Positions 1 through 10,305 are shown, numbered from the stretch's first letter. The stretch is 64,000 bases of DNA from Ampullaceana balthica (GCA_944989445.1 CALYLW010000323.1:1-64000), one strand, 5' to 3'. Numbers and translations: made by a program. The notes: a model not told the origin generated them from the letters alone.

Positions 1-354
1 TGGGGGGTTTTTTGGTTATGGATATGTATGGGATAGGATTTATATGATTTGGGGGAGGAATGATTGTATTATAAGAAAGGGTTTTATTATTTGGGGGGGG
101 GGGGGGGGTGATGCTAGGGTGTAGTTGTGGGTAGTTTGGGGGGTGGTTTAGTATTGTGTAGATATTCATATTTTTTTTAATTTTTTGATGAGGGTTATTG
201 GATGATTGTGGGCTATCTGTCAAAGTTCTGATAAAAGGTATTTTGATACAACTTTTCCCTCTGAACATGAAACAAAATATCATAAAACACAAAAAAAGAT
301 TTTGGTATCTTTGCATGAATCATGACAGTCTTTGACATACGCCGACATTATTTA
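1..354. other. Low-complexity G/T-rich left edge
   Basis: Positions 1-190 contain almost no C on the plus strand and include a G run of about 17 near 92-108; the rest is AT-rich. No gene is visible. This probably lies inside an intron of methyltransferase-like copy 1, whose 5' exons would be to the left of the window. Confidence 0.5.
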
Positions 355-916
355 CCGTATAGACTCATTCTAAACCAGACCTTTTTGGACAAAATCTAGG
401 GGAGAAATATTGGAGGGTGGGTCGGCTTACGAGGGGTCATAGGTGATTTTCTGCATGTACATTGAACAATGGTTTTGTTATTGTATATTCATCAAGGTCC
501 TTTTCTACATTCTACAAGATTCGACAGCTCTACAAGAAGCTATAAAATAATATTAAACATCTGCACTAAAAAATTATTTTACAAATTTTGTTATCAAAAT
601 CGAATTTTAATGTACGCGCTTTCGACACTTATTACACACACCTGAAATCTTTTTTTTGTTTAATTAATAAACGGTTACTCTATAACTCTTGCCTTACAAA
701 GCGCACAAAGACAAGGATATGTAGTACAAAGTAAACAATCATTATGACCGAATTGGTTTGTAGTTTTTTTTTAATGTACCATTTTGTTTACGTTTTCCTA
801 TTATTTTTTGGGGTCAGCTTACGAGCGGGTTACACACTTTTAATACTAGTCTCTTCCAAAAGAATAGCGTCGTGCGCGGCTTAAAAACGAATGGGCTATG
901 GAACGAGTATATACGG
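355..916. mobile_element. TIR MITE of the ACCGTATA family, copy 1
   Basis: The left end reads CCGTATAGACTCATTCTA and the right end GGAACGAGTATATACGG, imperfect inverted repeats of each other. The interior is shared with 16510-17085 and, inverted and interrupted, with 58247-59930 (phrases such as 'gacaaaatctagggg', 'ggtcggctta', 'gtacattgaa'). No coding capacity. A TA target duplication is clear at the 16.5 kb copy, which suggests a Tc1/mariner-type non-autonomous element; the superfamily is inference. Confidence 0.75.
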
Positions 917-1534
917 TCTATATAGTTATCAGTTAAGAAGAATCAATGTTGCTTTTTTATTGTATTTTTTATTAATCTAGACTTCTCCCCCCCTCTCATT
1001 CCCTTCTTCACTCCTATCGTGACCATGTTAAAAAATGTACCTAGTATAAATGTTTTTAAAAGTATATTTCAGTCGTTCAAAGATATTTACTGTACTAACA
1101 AAAAATATATGAAAGTTTGCTAAATAATTTGGGCTTGATTTAAATTTTAAAAGTTAAAGGTTTGGTTTGTAAATTGTTGGTGATGTCATAACTGTTACCA
1201 TCCGCCCACAGGTGTTGACGCGCCTTGCTGAAAAAATTTAACAAACTGGCACCCTTACTTGTGTAGGCCTAGCAGAAAAAATGGTTTTAATAAGACGTAC
1301 AAAGTTGTCAGTATGTAAAGTTTATCAATTAAAAAGTTACAACCGCCGCCAATGTTCCCTTTAAGCTGCGTGGTTGCGCGGCCGCGCAGTTCTCTGGCCG
1401 ACGCCGAGCAGTATTTTAGAATAACCGCGCAGCAAATTGTGTAGTATTGAACAAAAAATGGATGCTGTGCAATTTTGCTCACGACTTTTTTCTTTTACTT
1501 TGCACACGAACCAACGAACCTTAAAGTGAAAATT
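917..1534. other. AT-rich intronic sequence, nothing recognised
   Basis: About 620 bases of AT-rich sequence with no recognisable gene or repeat boundary. It lies upstream of exon A of methyltransferase-like copy 1. Confidence 0.4.
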
Positions 1535-1546
1535 GACCGCCGGGAT

Positions 1547-1879
1547 GGGGGATACGCGCTCGACTGGCGTACCGATGGTCACGGGTTCGAATCCATGGGT
1601 AGCCATGGATTTGTTCCCGGGGCCTAGGGCGTCCCCGAGTCCACCCAGCTTCGAGTGGGTAGCATAGTTAGGGAAAATAAAAGGCGGCGTGGAACCCTTA
1701 TAGCCGTGGCTATCACTTGCCAAAATCAACTGCTGCTTGGCAGATGGTCTTGGCTGACCAAAGGCTATGGAAGCACATCCAGAAAAAACAGCCGGCTGAA
1801 GTCGGAGACCACGGGCCATTTGGCGCAAAACTCGTCGGCACGCAATACTCCAATTGAGAACGAAGAAAAAGAAGAAGAA
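1547..1879 (+). mobile_element. tRNA-derived SINE with perfect 12-bp target site duplication
   Basis: The head carries a pol III B-box-like GGTTCGAATCC near 1582. It is followed by a body phrase (CCCCGAGTCCACCCAGCT) that recurs inverted in the SINE at 5045-5255. The 3' end is a GAA-rich tail. The twelve bases GACCGCCGGGAT flank the element at 1535-1546 and 1880-1891, a perfect target duplication, so this is a complete and probably young insertion by LINE machinery. It sits just upstream of exon A of methyltransferase-like copy 1. The open frames across it are not genes. Confidence 0.88.
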
Positions 1880-1916
1880 GACCGCCGGGATAAATTTTTA
1901 AATAAGATAATTCCCG

Positions 1917-2078
1917 AGGTTCTCACTGGCTTTGAGTCATTTATTTAAGGGCAAGACAGTGGGTAGTTTTGGTGACGGCCCTGGAGAGTATAAGAGACTC
2001 CTGGAGTCCTACGTTGAGGTTGTCAGCTATACAGCATATGACGGGGCGCCGTATTGTGAGGAGGTCACAGAAGGAACG
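1917..2078 (+). pseudogene. Methyltransferase-like copy 1, exon A (glycine-loop exon)
   Basis: 162 bases, the same length and frame as the exon at 45444-45605, ending in a good donor (gtaagt). It encodes the SAM-binding loop (GDGPGEY) and the next strand with 'YTAYDGAPYCEE'. By hand count it differs from copy 2 at 20 of 162 sites, but only 3 of these fall in the central 117 bases. The acceptor dinucleotide is lost: copy 2 has ..ttccag before the exon, this copy ..ttcccg. A SINE lies only 37 bp upstream. Together with the damage in exon B this marks a pseudogene. Confidence 0.85.
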
Positions 2079-2224
2079 GTAAGTATTTTGGGGTTATTGT
2101 AATTGTATAGATTATAGATTAAATGTTTAATTGTTTGTCTTCGAATCAGAAATTGATCTTACTGGAAATCATACATTCATCTAGATTCGTTTCTAATTTG
2201 TTTTCTTCGTTGTTTTTATTCTAT

Positions 2225-2385
2225 GTTAAGTTTCTTGACCTGACAAGATCAAAGATGGACAGTCTGTATTGCGGCGCTAAGTATTAAAGTGGCAGAACAC
2301 ATACACGTCAAATATGAAAATATGTTCCTCGACAACCTGGCCACACACGCTAGGGAAGGTATTATTCTTAGCTGGGCTGTCCCAG
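2225..2385 (+). pseudogene. Methyltransferase-like copy 1, exon B, frameshifted
   Basis: Aligned to 46958-47123, this exon is 161 instead of 166 bases. The missing 5 bases fall before the IEVAEHIP motif and shift the frame into a stop (taa near 2285). Downstream, another frame still reads as the family (IKVAEH, then FLDNL, then LSWAVP), with the motif glutamate replaced by lysine and the proline by histidine. The acceptor AG is also changed (ctat instead of ctag). An AG six bases in would keep phase but not repair the deletion. The donor position matches copy 2. Confidence 0.87.
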
Positions 2386-2999
2386 GTTGGTAATTATTTG
2401 AATCAACACTTCCAGATCTCGGAAGTTTTTACTCGAATAAGTAAGGTATATGTGGTTAGAAATTCGATAATGAGAAAAATGATAAGGGGTTGATCGTCTG
2501 TCCACATGAGAAGGGGATTGGGGCGGATGTTCTTTAGTCTACGGGTCAGTGGCTTTATCTTCATGGCGGGGTGCCTGGAAAATTAATGCTATCACAAGAC
2601 AACATTGGTCCCAAGCTACGCCACTCACCACTTCATCAGCTGATATTGGTTTTAAATATATTTGGGTTGTCACCCTTTCCCCACCGTGACGTTTTACAAA
2701 CACAAGTTCAAAAAACATGATTTCGTTTTTAATGAAAGACATGATTTTTTTAAAGTAATAATGATATTCTTAAATCATTAACCACGAATTTGGGAACAAC
2801 AAGTAAATTTGAAATGGATTTACCTCAGACACCGAAATCAAAGTGAAATGACAGCACATTAACCTATCTATGGCCACATTCTTCCCAATTACTACGCATT
2901 TTATTATTATTACACGCTTTTATTTAAATCACACTGTTTATATCCGTTAAATCTTGTTGGTTAAAGTTAAAACACTTCTGAGATCTCAAAATTTTACCA
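2386..2999. other. Intron of copy 1, nothing recognised
   Basis: AT-rich sequence between exon B and the first TAAATCCC-family fragment. Short open frames here show no family resemblance. Confidence 0.4.
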
Positions 3000-3215
3000 C
3001 AGATAGATCTTGGATGACAATGCATTGTATAAAAATGTCTGATCTATTGAATGTACCGTAATTAAATTAATGGATTTTTTTTAGTTTATCTCTATATACT
3101 ATCTGTATCCGTCTGCTATTTTTTTACATCCACGTGCTGAGTTGACCGCGTGACCTTATCCCCGTGGTATTTAAACTTTGGGCGGGCGCTTATGAGGTGT
3201 TTAATATAATAAATA
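3000..3215 (-). repeat. Truncated TAAATCCC-family fragment, inverted
   Basis: Contains the family's inner phrases in reverse orientation ('aatgcattgta', 'taccgtaattaaattaatg', 'tttagtttatctctata'), without recognisable terminal repeats. Placed directly upstream of two full copies in the opposite orientation. Confidence 0.6.
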
Positions 3216-3257
3216 GGGGTAATAAAACAAACCCGTAAAAACAAAAGTTTTTCACTA

Positions 3258-3763
3258 TAAATCCCTTATATATGAGACATAACTAACAGTATTGATTATT
3301 TTCAAACATTTACAGACTGAATCTGTCTTAACTCAACTTTGCATCATAACCCTAGTGGGGGAGGGGTGGGTGGGGGGAGGGGTGGGTGGGGGGAGAGGGG
3401 AAAAGTCTGGTCACCGATTCGCTTGACCGAGCTCAGAGTGACACGTAAAATGTAAACAAAAGCGCCCGTCGCTTCGTTGGGTCGCCTCAATGCGTCAGCT
3501 CAAAATTTCACGTGGGAAAAAACAATAACAAACCGTGAATTTTAATTACATACCTCATATAAGGATAAACTAAAAATGCATTAATTTAATTACGGTACGT
3601 TCGATCGATCTGAAATTTTGATACGATGCATTGTTAGGTTAGACGGGTCCGTGTGTCAAATTTCAGTTCGATCGGATCATGGGAAGTGGGTCATTTTTGA
3701 CTTCTGTTTTTCCGCCCGCCCAAGACAGAGAGAGACGCCGGTGAAGTTAATATAAGGGATTTA
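3258..3763 (+). repeat. TAAATCCC-family element, subtype A
   Basis: Bounded by the perfect 14-bp inverted repeat TAAATCCCTTATAT (3258-3271) and its complement (3750-3763). Subtype A carries a G-rich block (3356-3400) and the stretch 'gcgcccgtcgcttcgttgg'. All copies share 'gcattaatttaattacggta', 'cgatcgatctgaaatttt' and 'ttttccgcccgcc'. No coding capacity, so a MITE or an element-derived satellite. A 35-base spacer (3764-3798) separates it from the next copy, and the same spacer occurs between copies at 40-42 kb. Confidence 0.8.
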
Positions 3764-3798
3764 ATAAAACAAACCCGTAAAAACAAAGTTTTTGACTA

Positions 3799-4231
3799 TA
3801 AATCCCTTATATATGAGACATAACTAACAGTACTGATTATTTTCAAACATTTACAGACTGACACCGAGTGATGTCCCTTGTCTTTAATAAATGGGGATGG
3901 GGTGTGAGGGGGTGTCGGCACGACGGTCGGCGTCAACACGACGGTCGGCGTCAACTCAAACTCACGTGGAAGTGGGAGAAAAAAACAATAACAAACAGTG
4001 AATTTAAATTACATACGTCATATAAGGATAAACTAAAAATGCATTAATTTAATTACGGTACGATCGATCGATCTGAAATTTTGATACGATGCATTGTTAG
4101 GTAAGTCGGGTCCGTGTGCCAAATTTTAGCTCGATCCGATCACGGGAAGTGGGTCATTTTCGACTTTTGTTTTTCCGCCCGCCCGCCGAGCCCAAGACAG
4201 AGACGGCCGCGAAGTTAATATAAGGGATTTA
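3799..4231 (+). repeat. TAAATCCC-family element, subtype B
   Basis: Same 14-bp TIRs (3799-3812 and 4218-4231). Subtype B has a different left interior ('caccgagtgatgtccc') and a tandem 'cgacggtcggcgtcaa' duplication, then the common right half. With the preceding copy it forms an A-B dimer, seen again at 40939-41931. Confidence 0.8.
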
Positions 4232-4551
4232 AAAATAGATTTTTACAAACCACGTTTTTATAAGTGGACTAAAAAGAAGAAAATAAAAAGCTTGTTTTTT
4301 TTTAAAGATTTTTTTTTAAAGTATTTTCTTATTATAAATACCATCGCCGTGCAAAACTGTTTCCAGGTTTTTTTTAGTTTTTTTTTATTTTATTTTTTTT
4401 AATTTATTTTTTTATTTTAGTTTGCGCGCGTCTATGTGCATGCGTGTCTGTGTGAATGTGTGCGTGTCTGTGTGCGAGCGTGTGTTTGTGTTGGTGTGTT
4501 TGGGGGAGGGTGGTATTGTAATAACGGCGAATTTTAATGTGAAATCTCCAG
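4232..4551. repeat. T-rich and TG-rich intronic tract
   Basis: Poly-T stretches (about 4295-4420) followed by an imperfect (TG)n tract (about 4423-4500), then the intact acceptor tctccag of exon C. No gene. Confidence 0.6.
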
Positions 4552-4745
4552 GTCAAGACGGCCTCTCACATGTCAACAACAAGCCGTTAAAACTCGTGGT
4601 AGCAATGATGGCTAAGAGAGCCTTCTCGCCCAACATAACAGCCGGAAGACCGCTGAGACAATCTGCGACATTTCCTTGGCTAACGAAAAACGTTCACGTC
4701 TACAACAGGATATCCGTGGATACGTTGGTAGAATTTGATGCTTGA
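4552..4745 (+). pseudogene. Methyltransferase-like copy 1, terminal exon C
   Basis: 194 bases, the same length and phase as 47955-48148. It starts 'gt caa gac ggc' after a good acceptor and ends in TGA. It encodes QDGLSHVNNKPL near its start and 'FDA' before the stop. The reading frame is intact here, but exons A and B are broken, so a normal full-length product is unlikely. The first ~33 bases are nearly identical to copy 2; the rest is clearly more diverged. Confidence 0.82.
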
Positions 4746-5044
4746 TCTTCTGTGACTGGGTTGTCAATGTTGAGAATTGTTGCAAGGTTTTAAATTGTGT
4801 TTTTTTTTACAGAAACGTATAGAATTTCTTGTCGTATTTTAGCGCATTGAACACTGATGTCCACCGTAGCACACCTCACCCCCTCCCCAAAAGTGTTTTA
4901 TTTATATTTACGGTGTATTTATTTTATTCTTTCACTTAGAAAAGATTTATGAAATTGACATCCCTTTTGTGGTAAAATGGTAGTAAAGCTCCCTTTTCAT
5001 ACAATGCTTACCTCTGGGGCAAGTGAAGCAGCGTTCATAGGTTT
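4746..5044. other. 3' flank of copy 1
   Basis: AT-rich sequence after the stop codon. No convincing AATAAA close to the stop and no other gene seen. Confidence 0.35.
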
Positions 5045-5255
5045 CTGTAGCCATGGCATACGTGGGGTTTGAGTGGCTACCCCAGCAACCTTTACTTTAC
5101 CCCAACTATTGTCCGGTTGCCCATCAGAGCTGGGTGGACTCGGGTGCACCCTTAGTCGTGGAAATAAGACCCTGCCTTCACAGAGATTCGAAACCGCGAC
5201 CTTCGGTTATGCTAGCCGACCACCGTGCCCCGTACCCTTCTGTCGTAACCTGTGA
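5045..5255 (-). mobile_element. tRNA-derived SINE fragment, minus strand
   Basis: In reverse complement it begins with a tRNA-like head with a B-box-like GGTTTCGAATC and continues into the CCCGAGTCCACCCAGCT body phrase shared with 1547-1879. It appears truncated at its tail. Open frames on both strands are by-products. Confidence 0.75.
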
Positions 5256-5368
5256 TTAGGTTTAGGGATGTCATTGCTGTAGATAGCGGACTGTGGAACT
5301 TCAGCATTATACTGCAGATGAGGAACAAACTTCAGCTCCGTTGCATGACGTGGCGAAATTAATTTTGA

Positions 5369-5431
5369 TTTATTAAATGATGTAATGAAATTGCGGGGAT
5401 TTATTAAATGATGTAATGAAATTGCGGGGAA
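5369..5431. repeat. Two direct copies of a ~31-bp unit
   Basis: The unit 'tttattaaatgatgtaatga' followed by 'aattgcgggga' occurs twice in a row. Confidence 0.75.
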
Positions 5432-5569
5432 TTCAAGATTTGCCATATAAATATAAAACACGTTAGTTATGCCACTTTGAATATTTGTTGACGCAATGCT
5501 CTATCAGATTTTCGTATTTTGTAAAGATTTTTTTTTATGTGGGGCTAGACGCATTTATTTTTTTTATTT

Positions 5570-5800
5570 TTTTTTGGTCCCATAACCTTTTTTCGAGGTC
5601 GTAGGGGGTTCTAATGTTTCCATTAGAACATTCTCGGGCTTAGACCTTGGCGGCGCTCATCATTCTCCAGGTCAGCGGAGGACTTTTTTAGCGTTAGTCA
5701 TTCATCAACACTTTTTATAGGGGCTTTAACGTGAGCTAGATCCAACGCCCCTCAGCTTGTGAGGCGAGCGCACTATTGACTTCGCTATCCATTTTAGTAG
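5570..5800 (-). mobile_element. Second tRNA-derived SINE family, minus strand
   Basis: In reverse complement the head reads TGGATAGCGAAGTCAATAGT then GCGCTCGCCTCACAAGCTGAG, followed by 'GTTGGATCTAGCTC' in the B-box position. The same head and the phrase 'aagtcctccgctgacc' occur on the plus strand at 9808-9945. Distinct from the SINE at 1547. Confidence 0.7.
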
Positions 5801-6300
5801 GAACTTAATACTAAGAAGATCATAAATTGGTAAGTTAGAAATAAAAGTTTCAGAGATCTTCTCTTTTTTAAAATCTAAAATTGAAATTATACGCTTCTTT
5901 TTTCAAGATAAAATCTTTGAAGGCAGTTTTAATAATGATTTCAGTCAGTTCATTCTCAATTGCAAAAATAGCCATTCTTAATGTACTCATTTTTTGCTCC
6001 TAATTATTGTTTTTAAGAAAGAAGAGCCAAACGTTATAATTTACAACATTTACCAGTTTCTTAAAGAGCCTCTAACATGAATTGTGATCAAAAAAATATA
6101 TCATTATTACTATTTGCAAATGGAACTGGAGAGCCGCACCTGGACATCGAAAGAGCCACATGCGGTTCGGGGGCCGCAGGCTGACGACCCCTGGTCTAAT
6201 CCTATTCCCCTGACATTCGTTACATTATTTCATTATTAAATCAATGATAAGAGTCAATAGGAAAGGTGTCAACTTCACACTGTAAAGATTCTGCTGATCT
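5801..6300. repeat. AT-rich tract with a hAT-MITE end
   Basis: The end at about 6120-6197 reads '...gccgcaggctgacgacccctg', i.e. in reverse a CAGGGGTCG-type hAT terminus of the class seen at 44175-44443. The opposite end was not located. The last eight bases (GCTGATCT) are the target duplication of the next element. Confidence 0.5.
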
Positions 6301-7139
6301 CAGTGGCGTCACTAGGGGGGGCGAGGGGGGCGGGCCGCCCCGGGTGACACCCATCAGGGGGGTGACACCCGAGCCTAAAATTTTACTGTGTACGATTTTA
6401 TGTCAGAAAAAAATGAAGACACATTTTTTTCCCCTCTAGAAAGAAATTAAGAAATACAAAGAAATACGTTAAACGCGAAAACTTTTTATTAAAAAATATC
6501 AGTTAACTTGCAATAATAAAACAGTCCCAACACACAAACAACATTAAAACAATTTAGGAAAAAATAAAAGAAACGTCGCAGCTGAGAGATCTTTAAAAAA
6601 GGCTGGACATGAAAGAGGCAGTGTCTTATGTTTTAAAAGATATAAAGCTAGTTGGGCTTTGACACACCGACACCATGGACGAATCCCACCACACGACTCC
6701 CCCCACCACAGCGGGGTGGGGGGATAAGATTTTTATCCCTCTCCCAAAAAAAAATAACAAAATCAAAATATGGGTTTTCTTTTTTGATCCACCCCACCCC
6801 ACCCCCCCCAAAAAAAAATATTTAAAAAATCAAAAGATGGGTTTTCTTTGTTGGTGTTTTTTCTAGACGAAAATTATGAATTCAATGTCTGTGAGTTAAT
6901 ATTTTGTTTTATATATATTTATTAAAGGCGTGATATGCATGTTTATATACAGGTAGTCCCCCGGTTACGACGGTCCCATCCCGACTTACGCTGTTTCGTG
7001 GTTACGAACGCTCCCCCATAAAGAATAATATTACGCGTTATTCCGTATTTTTTATTTTAAAAAAAAACTTTTTTTCTCCATGGGGTAACGAATTGTTTTC
7101 TCTAGTTGAAATAAAAAAAAATATTGAAAAATATGTATT

Positions 7140-8350
7140 ATTATTATTTGAACTTACAACTTTCGTTTGCGAATTTTTCTCATGGTGAAGTTATCAATCA
7201 AGTCAGTAAAGCTAAGAAAGCTTACAAGTCAGTTCCTTTTCAATGCTCATTAGAGAGAGCATATTCAGTCTTTGTTGTCCCATGCAAATTCTAACTCATT
7301 TTATATTCTTTTCAACTTTGAAAAGGATTGCTCTCAGTTGCAGTTTGATGTCACCATTGAGAGATAGATGAGAAGTGCGATGTGTACATTTGTAAAGAGC
7401 TGTGTGAAATTTAGCTCATTCAAAAGCAGCAAAATGTTTAGCTATGTGCACGTGTTTTGAGTTTGGCATTGGGGTACTTCCTTTTCCTTACCCTGAGCCT
7501 GGACAATAACTTTTTAAAAGAGTTTTGAAAATTGGACTAATTCTGAAGGTAAGCAGTCTTCGAAATCACTTGAATATTCTTCCATTATCTTGGCTGCTGC
7601 CCATCGGATGGCGAAATTGCTGAGCTCAGATAGGTTTGTAAGAAAGCCACATTTCTCATGGATGTCTTTATATGGACTAACCGATGTTGTAGGGCTCAAG
7701 AAAGTTTCGTCAATGATTACCAGAAATACCCTCAACCTTGAAACTTTTGTCTCGGGGGAAGAATACTGTTTTGGTGATGTCCCTTTATCAAACTGACGCC
7801 CGTTTTTTCTCTCTTTGTTTTTGTTGATAGCATTGAAGATTGTTCATACTCTTTTTTACCACGGACTTTTCCTTTCCTTTGTCTTCATAGGAATCAAATT
7901 AAGAATGCTGTCTTTTAACAAACTCAATTAGAGACTTCCTTTCTAAAATTGTTTCCCGAATTTCATTTAAAATAGCTACTTCCAGTTGTTCAAGTTCCTT
8001 TAGAAATCCTTCTGCTTCAAGTAGACAGTCACGTGGCTGATTTTCGTTTGTTGCTAATTCTTCCAGTGCTGCGATATTCGCATGGTATAAGTTATTAACA
8101 GACCTTACTGCATCATGTCAGGCTGACCATCTTGTGTCACACAAGGCTTTGTTAGCATGCATCAATTTCATGTGTTTTTAAAGTACCTGTCAACGATGAG
8201 TAGATGCAACAAGCCGGGTATAAAGATTTTGCAGAAGACAAAAAATCTGACTGCATCAGGACAACCTGCTGCACTTTTCCCAACCAAATTAAGGGAATGA
8301 GCTGTGCACGGCATAATGAGCAAAACTGCTCTTGTCACGAAGAATAGCCT
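7140..8350 (-). pseudogene. hAT transposase remnant (ZMYM1/TTF-type)
   Basis: Reading the minus strand: the 'TRWSA..HDA' box near 8140-8112, then a helical segment (LEELATNENQPRDCLLEAE...) to about 7900, an open stretch with 'CGFLTNLSEL' and 'WAAAKIMEEY' (7514-7735), and a C-terminal dimerisation-like part starting SFSKLKRI (about 7330) running to 'LIDNFTMRKIRKRKL'. Several stops and frame changes interrupt it, so it is non-functional. The N-terminal zinc finger was not recognised. Confidence 0.75.
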
Positions 8351-8514
8351 AGTTTTCGTTATACTTCCTACTCATATTTGCAGCATTGCCGTATGAATGT
8401 CCGAGGCATTTTCAGGAATTCATACAAACATTTGCCTGCATCTTTATTATACACTATAATAAGTTTGGAGTACCTTAAATTATTGGTGGCATCTGGCTTT
8501 AGCCCGTTCAGCAC

Positions 8515-8913
8515 CCCCCTTTTAATCAGTAATAGGGTGTGGGGGTCACGCATCTGTGACGAAGTGTGACGAGAGGGTGTGTTTAAAAAAATGTTATGTC
8601 ACATAAAAAAACGCGCAACTTTAAAGAAAAGTTCCATTCAAATATTTGATTGTTTACCAATTATTTAATGACGTTTTCGATGGCTTCACGCGTGTTACGA
8701 CATCAGAGCGCAGACTTACCTTTAATACATATTTAATTGACAAAAAATCATTTGCAAAATGCTAATTTTTATTTAGAAAATACGGCTGGGGGGGTGTCAA
8801 AGCTTTGTGACGTCAAATCGTAAAAAAGGGGTGGGGTATAAGTAGGAAGCTGGGGGATGGTGGGTTAAAAATTGGCATCCCCGCGTGACGTCATTTATGG
8901 ACGGCCCCTTCAG
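8515..8913. mobile_element. Nested MITE of the GGCCGTCCATAAATGACGTCA family
   Basis: The right end reads GTGACGTCATTTATGGACGG then cccc. The left end is degraded ('gggggtcacgcatctgtgac'). Better copies lie at 21055-22955 and 33993-34407. Confidence 0.55.
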
Positions 8914-8983
8914 TCGTGAAGGGGTGACACCATGAGCTACCGCCCCGGGTGACACCAACCCTAGTGACGCCTCTGGCTGATCT

Positions 8984-9139
8984 ACCTACGTCAACAAACT
9001 TGCATGTCATGTCTTCCAAACAGTTCTGATTGAACCTAGTCAATCTTCATGGTATCAAGTAACGTCGGAGATTTTTACACAAGTTTTTTTCCGAGCAAAC
9101 TATCAAAAGCCTGGCATAGTTGGGGAAATCATGTGTGTT
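8984..9139. other. Short unassigned spacer between elements
   Basis: About 155 bases between the hAT element and the next inverted repeat; no feature recognised. Confidence 0.3.
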
Positions 9140-9807
9140 TGGGGTTGGGGCAAGGAGGTTTGATAAACTGGAGGCGGCGTGACGTCACTAGGCTGAAGCC
9201 AGACCCCCACCCGCAGCAGCCATCTTGAGCGACTCAAAACATTGGAAGCTGTGTAGTGTGTATGTTATATTATTGTAATATTTTGAACGGGAGCCTTGGT
9301 AACTGGGACAGGCTCAGTGTTGGCTTTCATTTTCAACTTCTTTGTCATTGACTAGTAGGTTGCCAGTAGTCAATCATTCAATACTTTCAATTCAGTATTT
9401 AGATTTAAACATTTTAAATATATGATATAAGTTATATCATTTTAATAATTTTATATTCTTTGTTTGTTTTTTCCATTGAACTTTAAATGGGCAGTTGCAG
9501 TTGTGAGTTGATTTGCGAACTTAAAAATAAAAATGTTGCTTGTCTCACGTGTTATATTTATATCTTATTTATTCTTATAATTTTAAAACTGTCTATTGTG
9601 AATATTATAATTATACTATAAAATAAGTTAAGTTACAAATTAAGTAATACATTAAATTATTAATATAGAACAAAATAAACAAATTAATAAGCGTTGATCA
9701 TGAAATCGTTCAAATCCATGCAAAATATAGCAAAACGATGTCAATACGCGAAGAAAATATTTAGTTCAAAAGTTAAAAGTATAGATATTACTTAACTACA
9801 TAAGATA

Positions 9808-9960
9808 AAGCGGCTGGATAGCGAAGCCAGTAGTGCGCTCGCCTCACAAAGTTGAGGGTCGTGGGATCGAGCCCACCCAAAGCCACAATATAAATGATAC
9901 ACTAAGAAAGTCCTCCGCTGACCCCTGTAATGTTAATAAATGTGTTGACCTGTTTGTACG
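9808..9960 (+). mobile_element. tRNA-derived SINE, second family, plus strand
   Basis: The head 'ggctggatagcgaagccagt' with 'gcgctcgcctcacaaag' and the B-box-like 'gggatcgagccc' is followed by 'aagtcctccgctgacccc', matching the minus-strand copy at 5570-5800. tRNA-like but with extra body sequence, so not a tRNA gene. Confidence 0.7.
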
Positions 9961-10205
9961 TTCTTTATAATTATGTATAGCAGAGAACTTCATTTCGATA
10001 TAGTTAGCGTATTATTAATATAAGACCAGGCTCTGTAGCCCTCGATCAGCTGACCGAATAAATAACCTTACATACATTACAGCTCTTTGTAATTGACCTT
10101 AATAGAATATCGAGACCACCAGAAATGAACTTTTTTCTTAGCAGACTATAGAAAAAACGAGATGACAAAATACGAAGCTCATTGGAGTCGTTACTAGAAT
10201 GAGAA

Positions 10206-10305
10206 AACTGGTATAGAGGTAATGAAAGTTGGTATACCGTATGGTAATGAAAGTTGGTATACCGTATGGTAATGAAAGTTGGTATACCGTATGGTAATGA
10301 AAGCT
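10206..10305. repeat. 25-bp tandem repeat, ~4 copies
   Basis: The unit 'ggtaatgaaagttggtatac' plus 'cgtat' repeats about four times. The minus-strand open frame here is an artefact of the repeat. Confidence 0.85.

Larger units (their letters stand above)
6301..8975 (-). mobile_element. hAT DNA transposon with decayed transposase
   Basis: Ends are CAGTGGCGTCACTAGGG (6301) and CCCTAGTGACGCCTCTG (to 8975), flanked by a perfect 8-bp duplication GCTGATCT (6293-6300 and 8976-8983), the hAT hallmark. The minus strand holds a broken transposase. A TRWSA-x-HDA motif has a stop where hAT proteins have arginine (complement of 8118-8120). Later pieces resemble ZMYM1/TTF-type hAT proteins, and a broken SFSKLKRI dimerisation-region start lies near 7330. 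A second MITE end with the GACGTCATTTATGGACGG terminus (8890-8912) is nested inside. Confidence 0.87.

Noticed and set aside
1361..1948. 155- and 97-codon open frames on opposite strands
   Set aside because: They run through a SINE with a perfect target duplication; no protein family resemblance.
4422..4551. Upstream extension of the exon C frame to an ATG at 4422
   Set aside because: That part is a (TG)n-rich intron; the paralogous exon starts after the acceptor at 4551/4552.
9808..9890. Possible tRNA gene
   Set aside because: Shared head and body with another copy at 5570-5800, and it continues into non-tRNA sequence; a tRNA-derived SINE.
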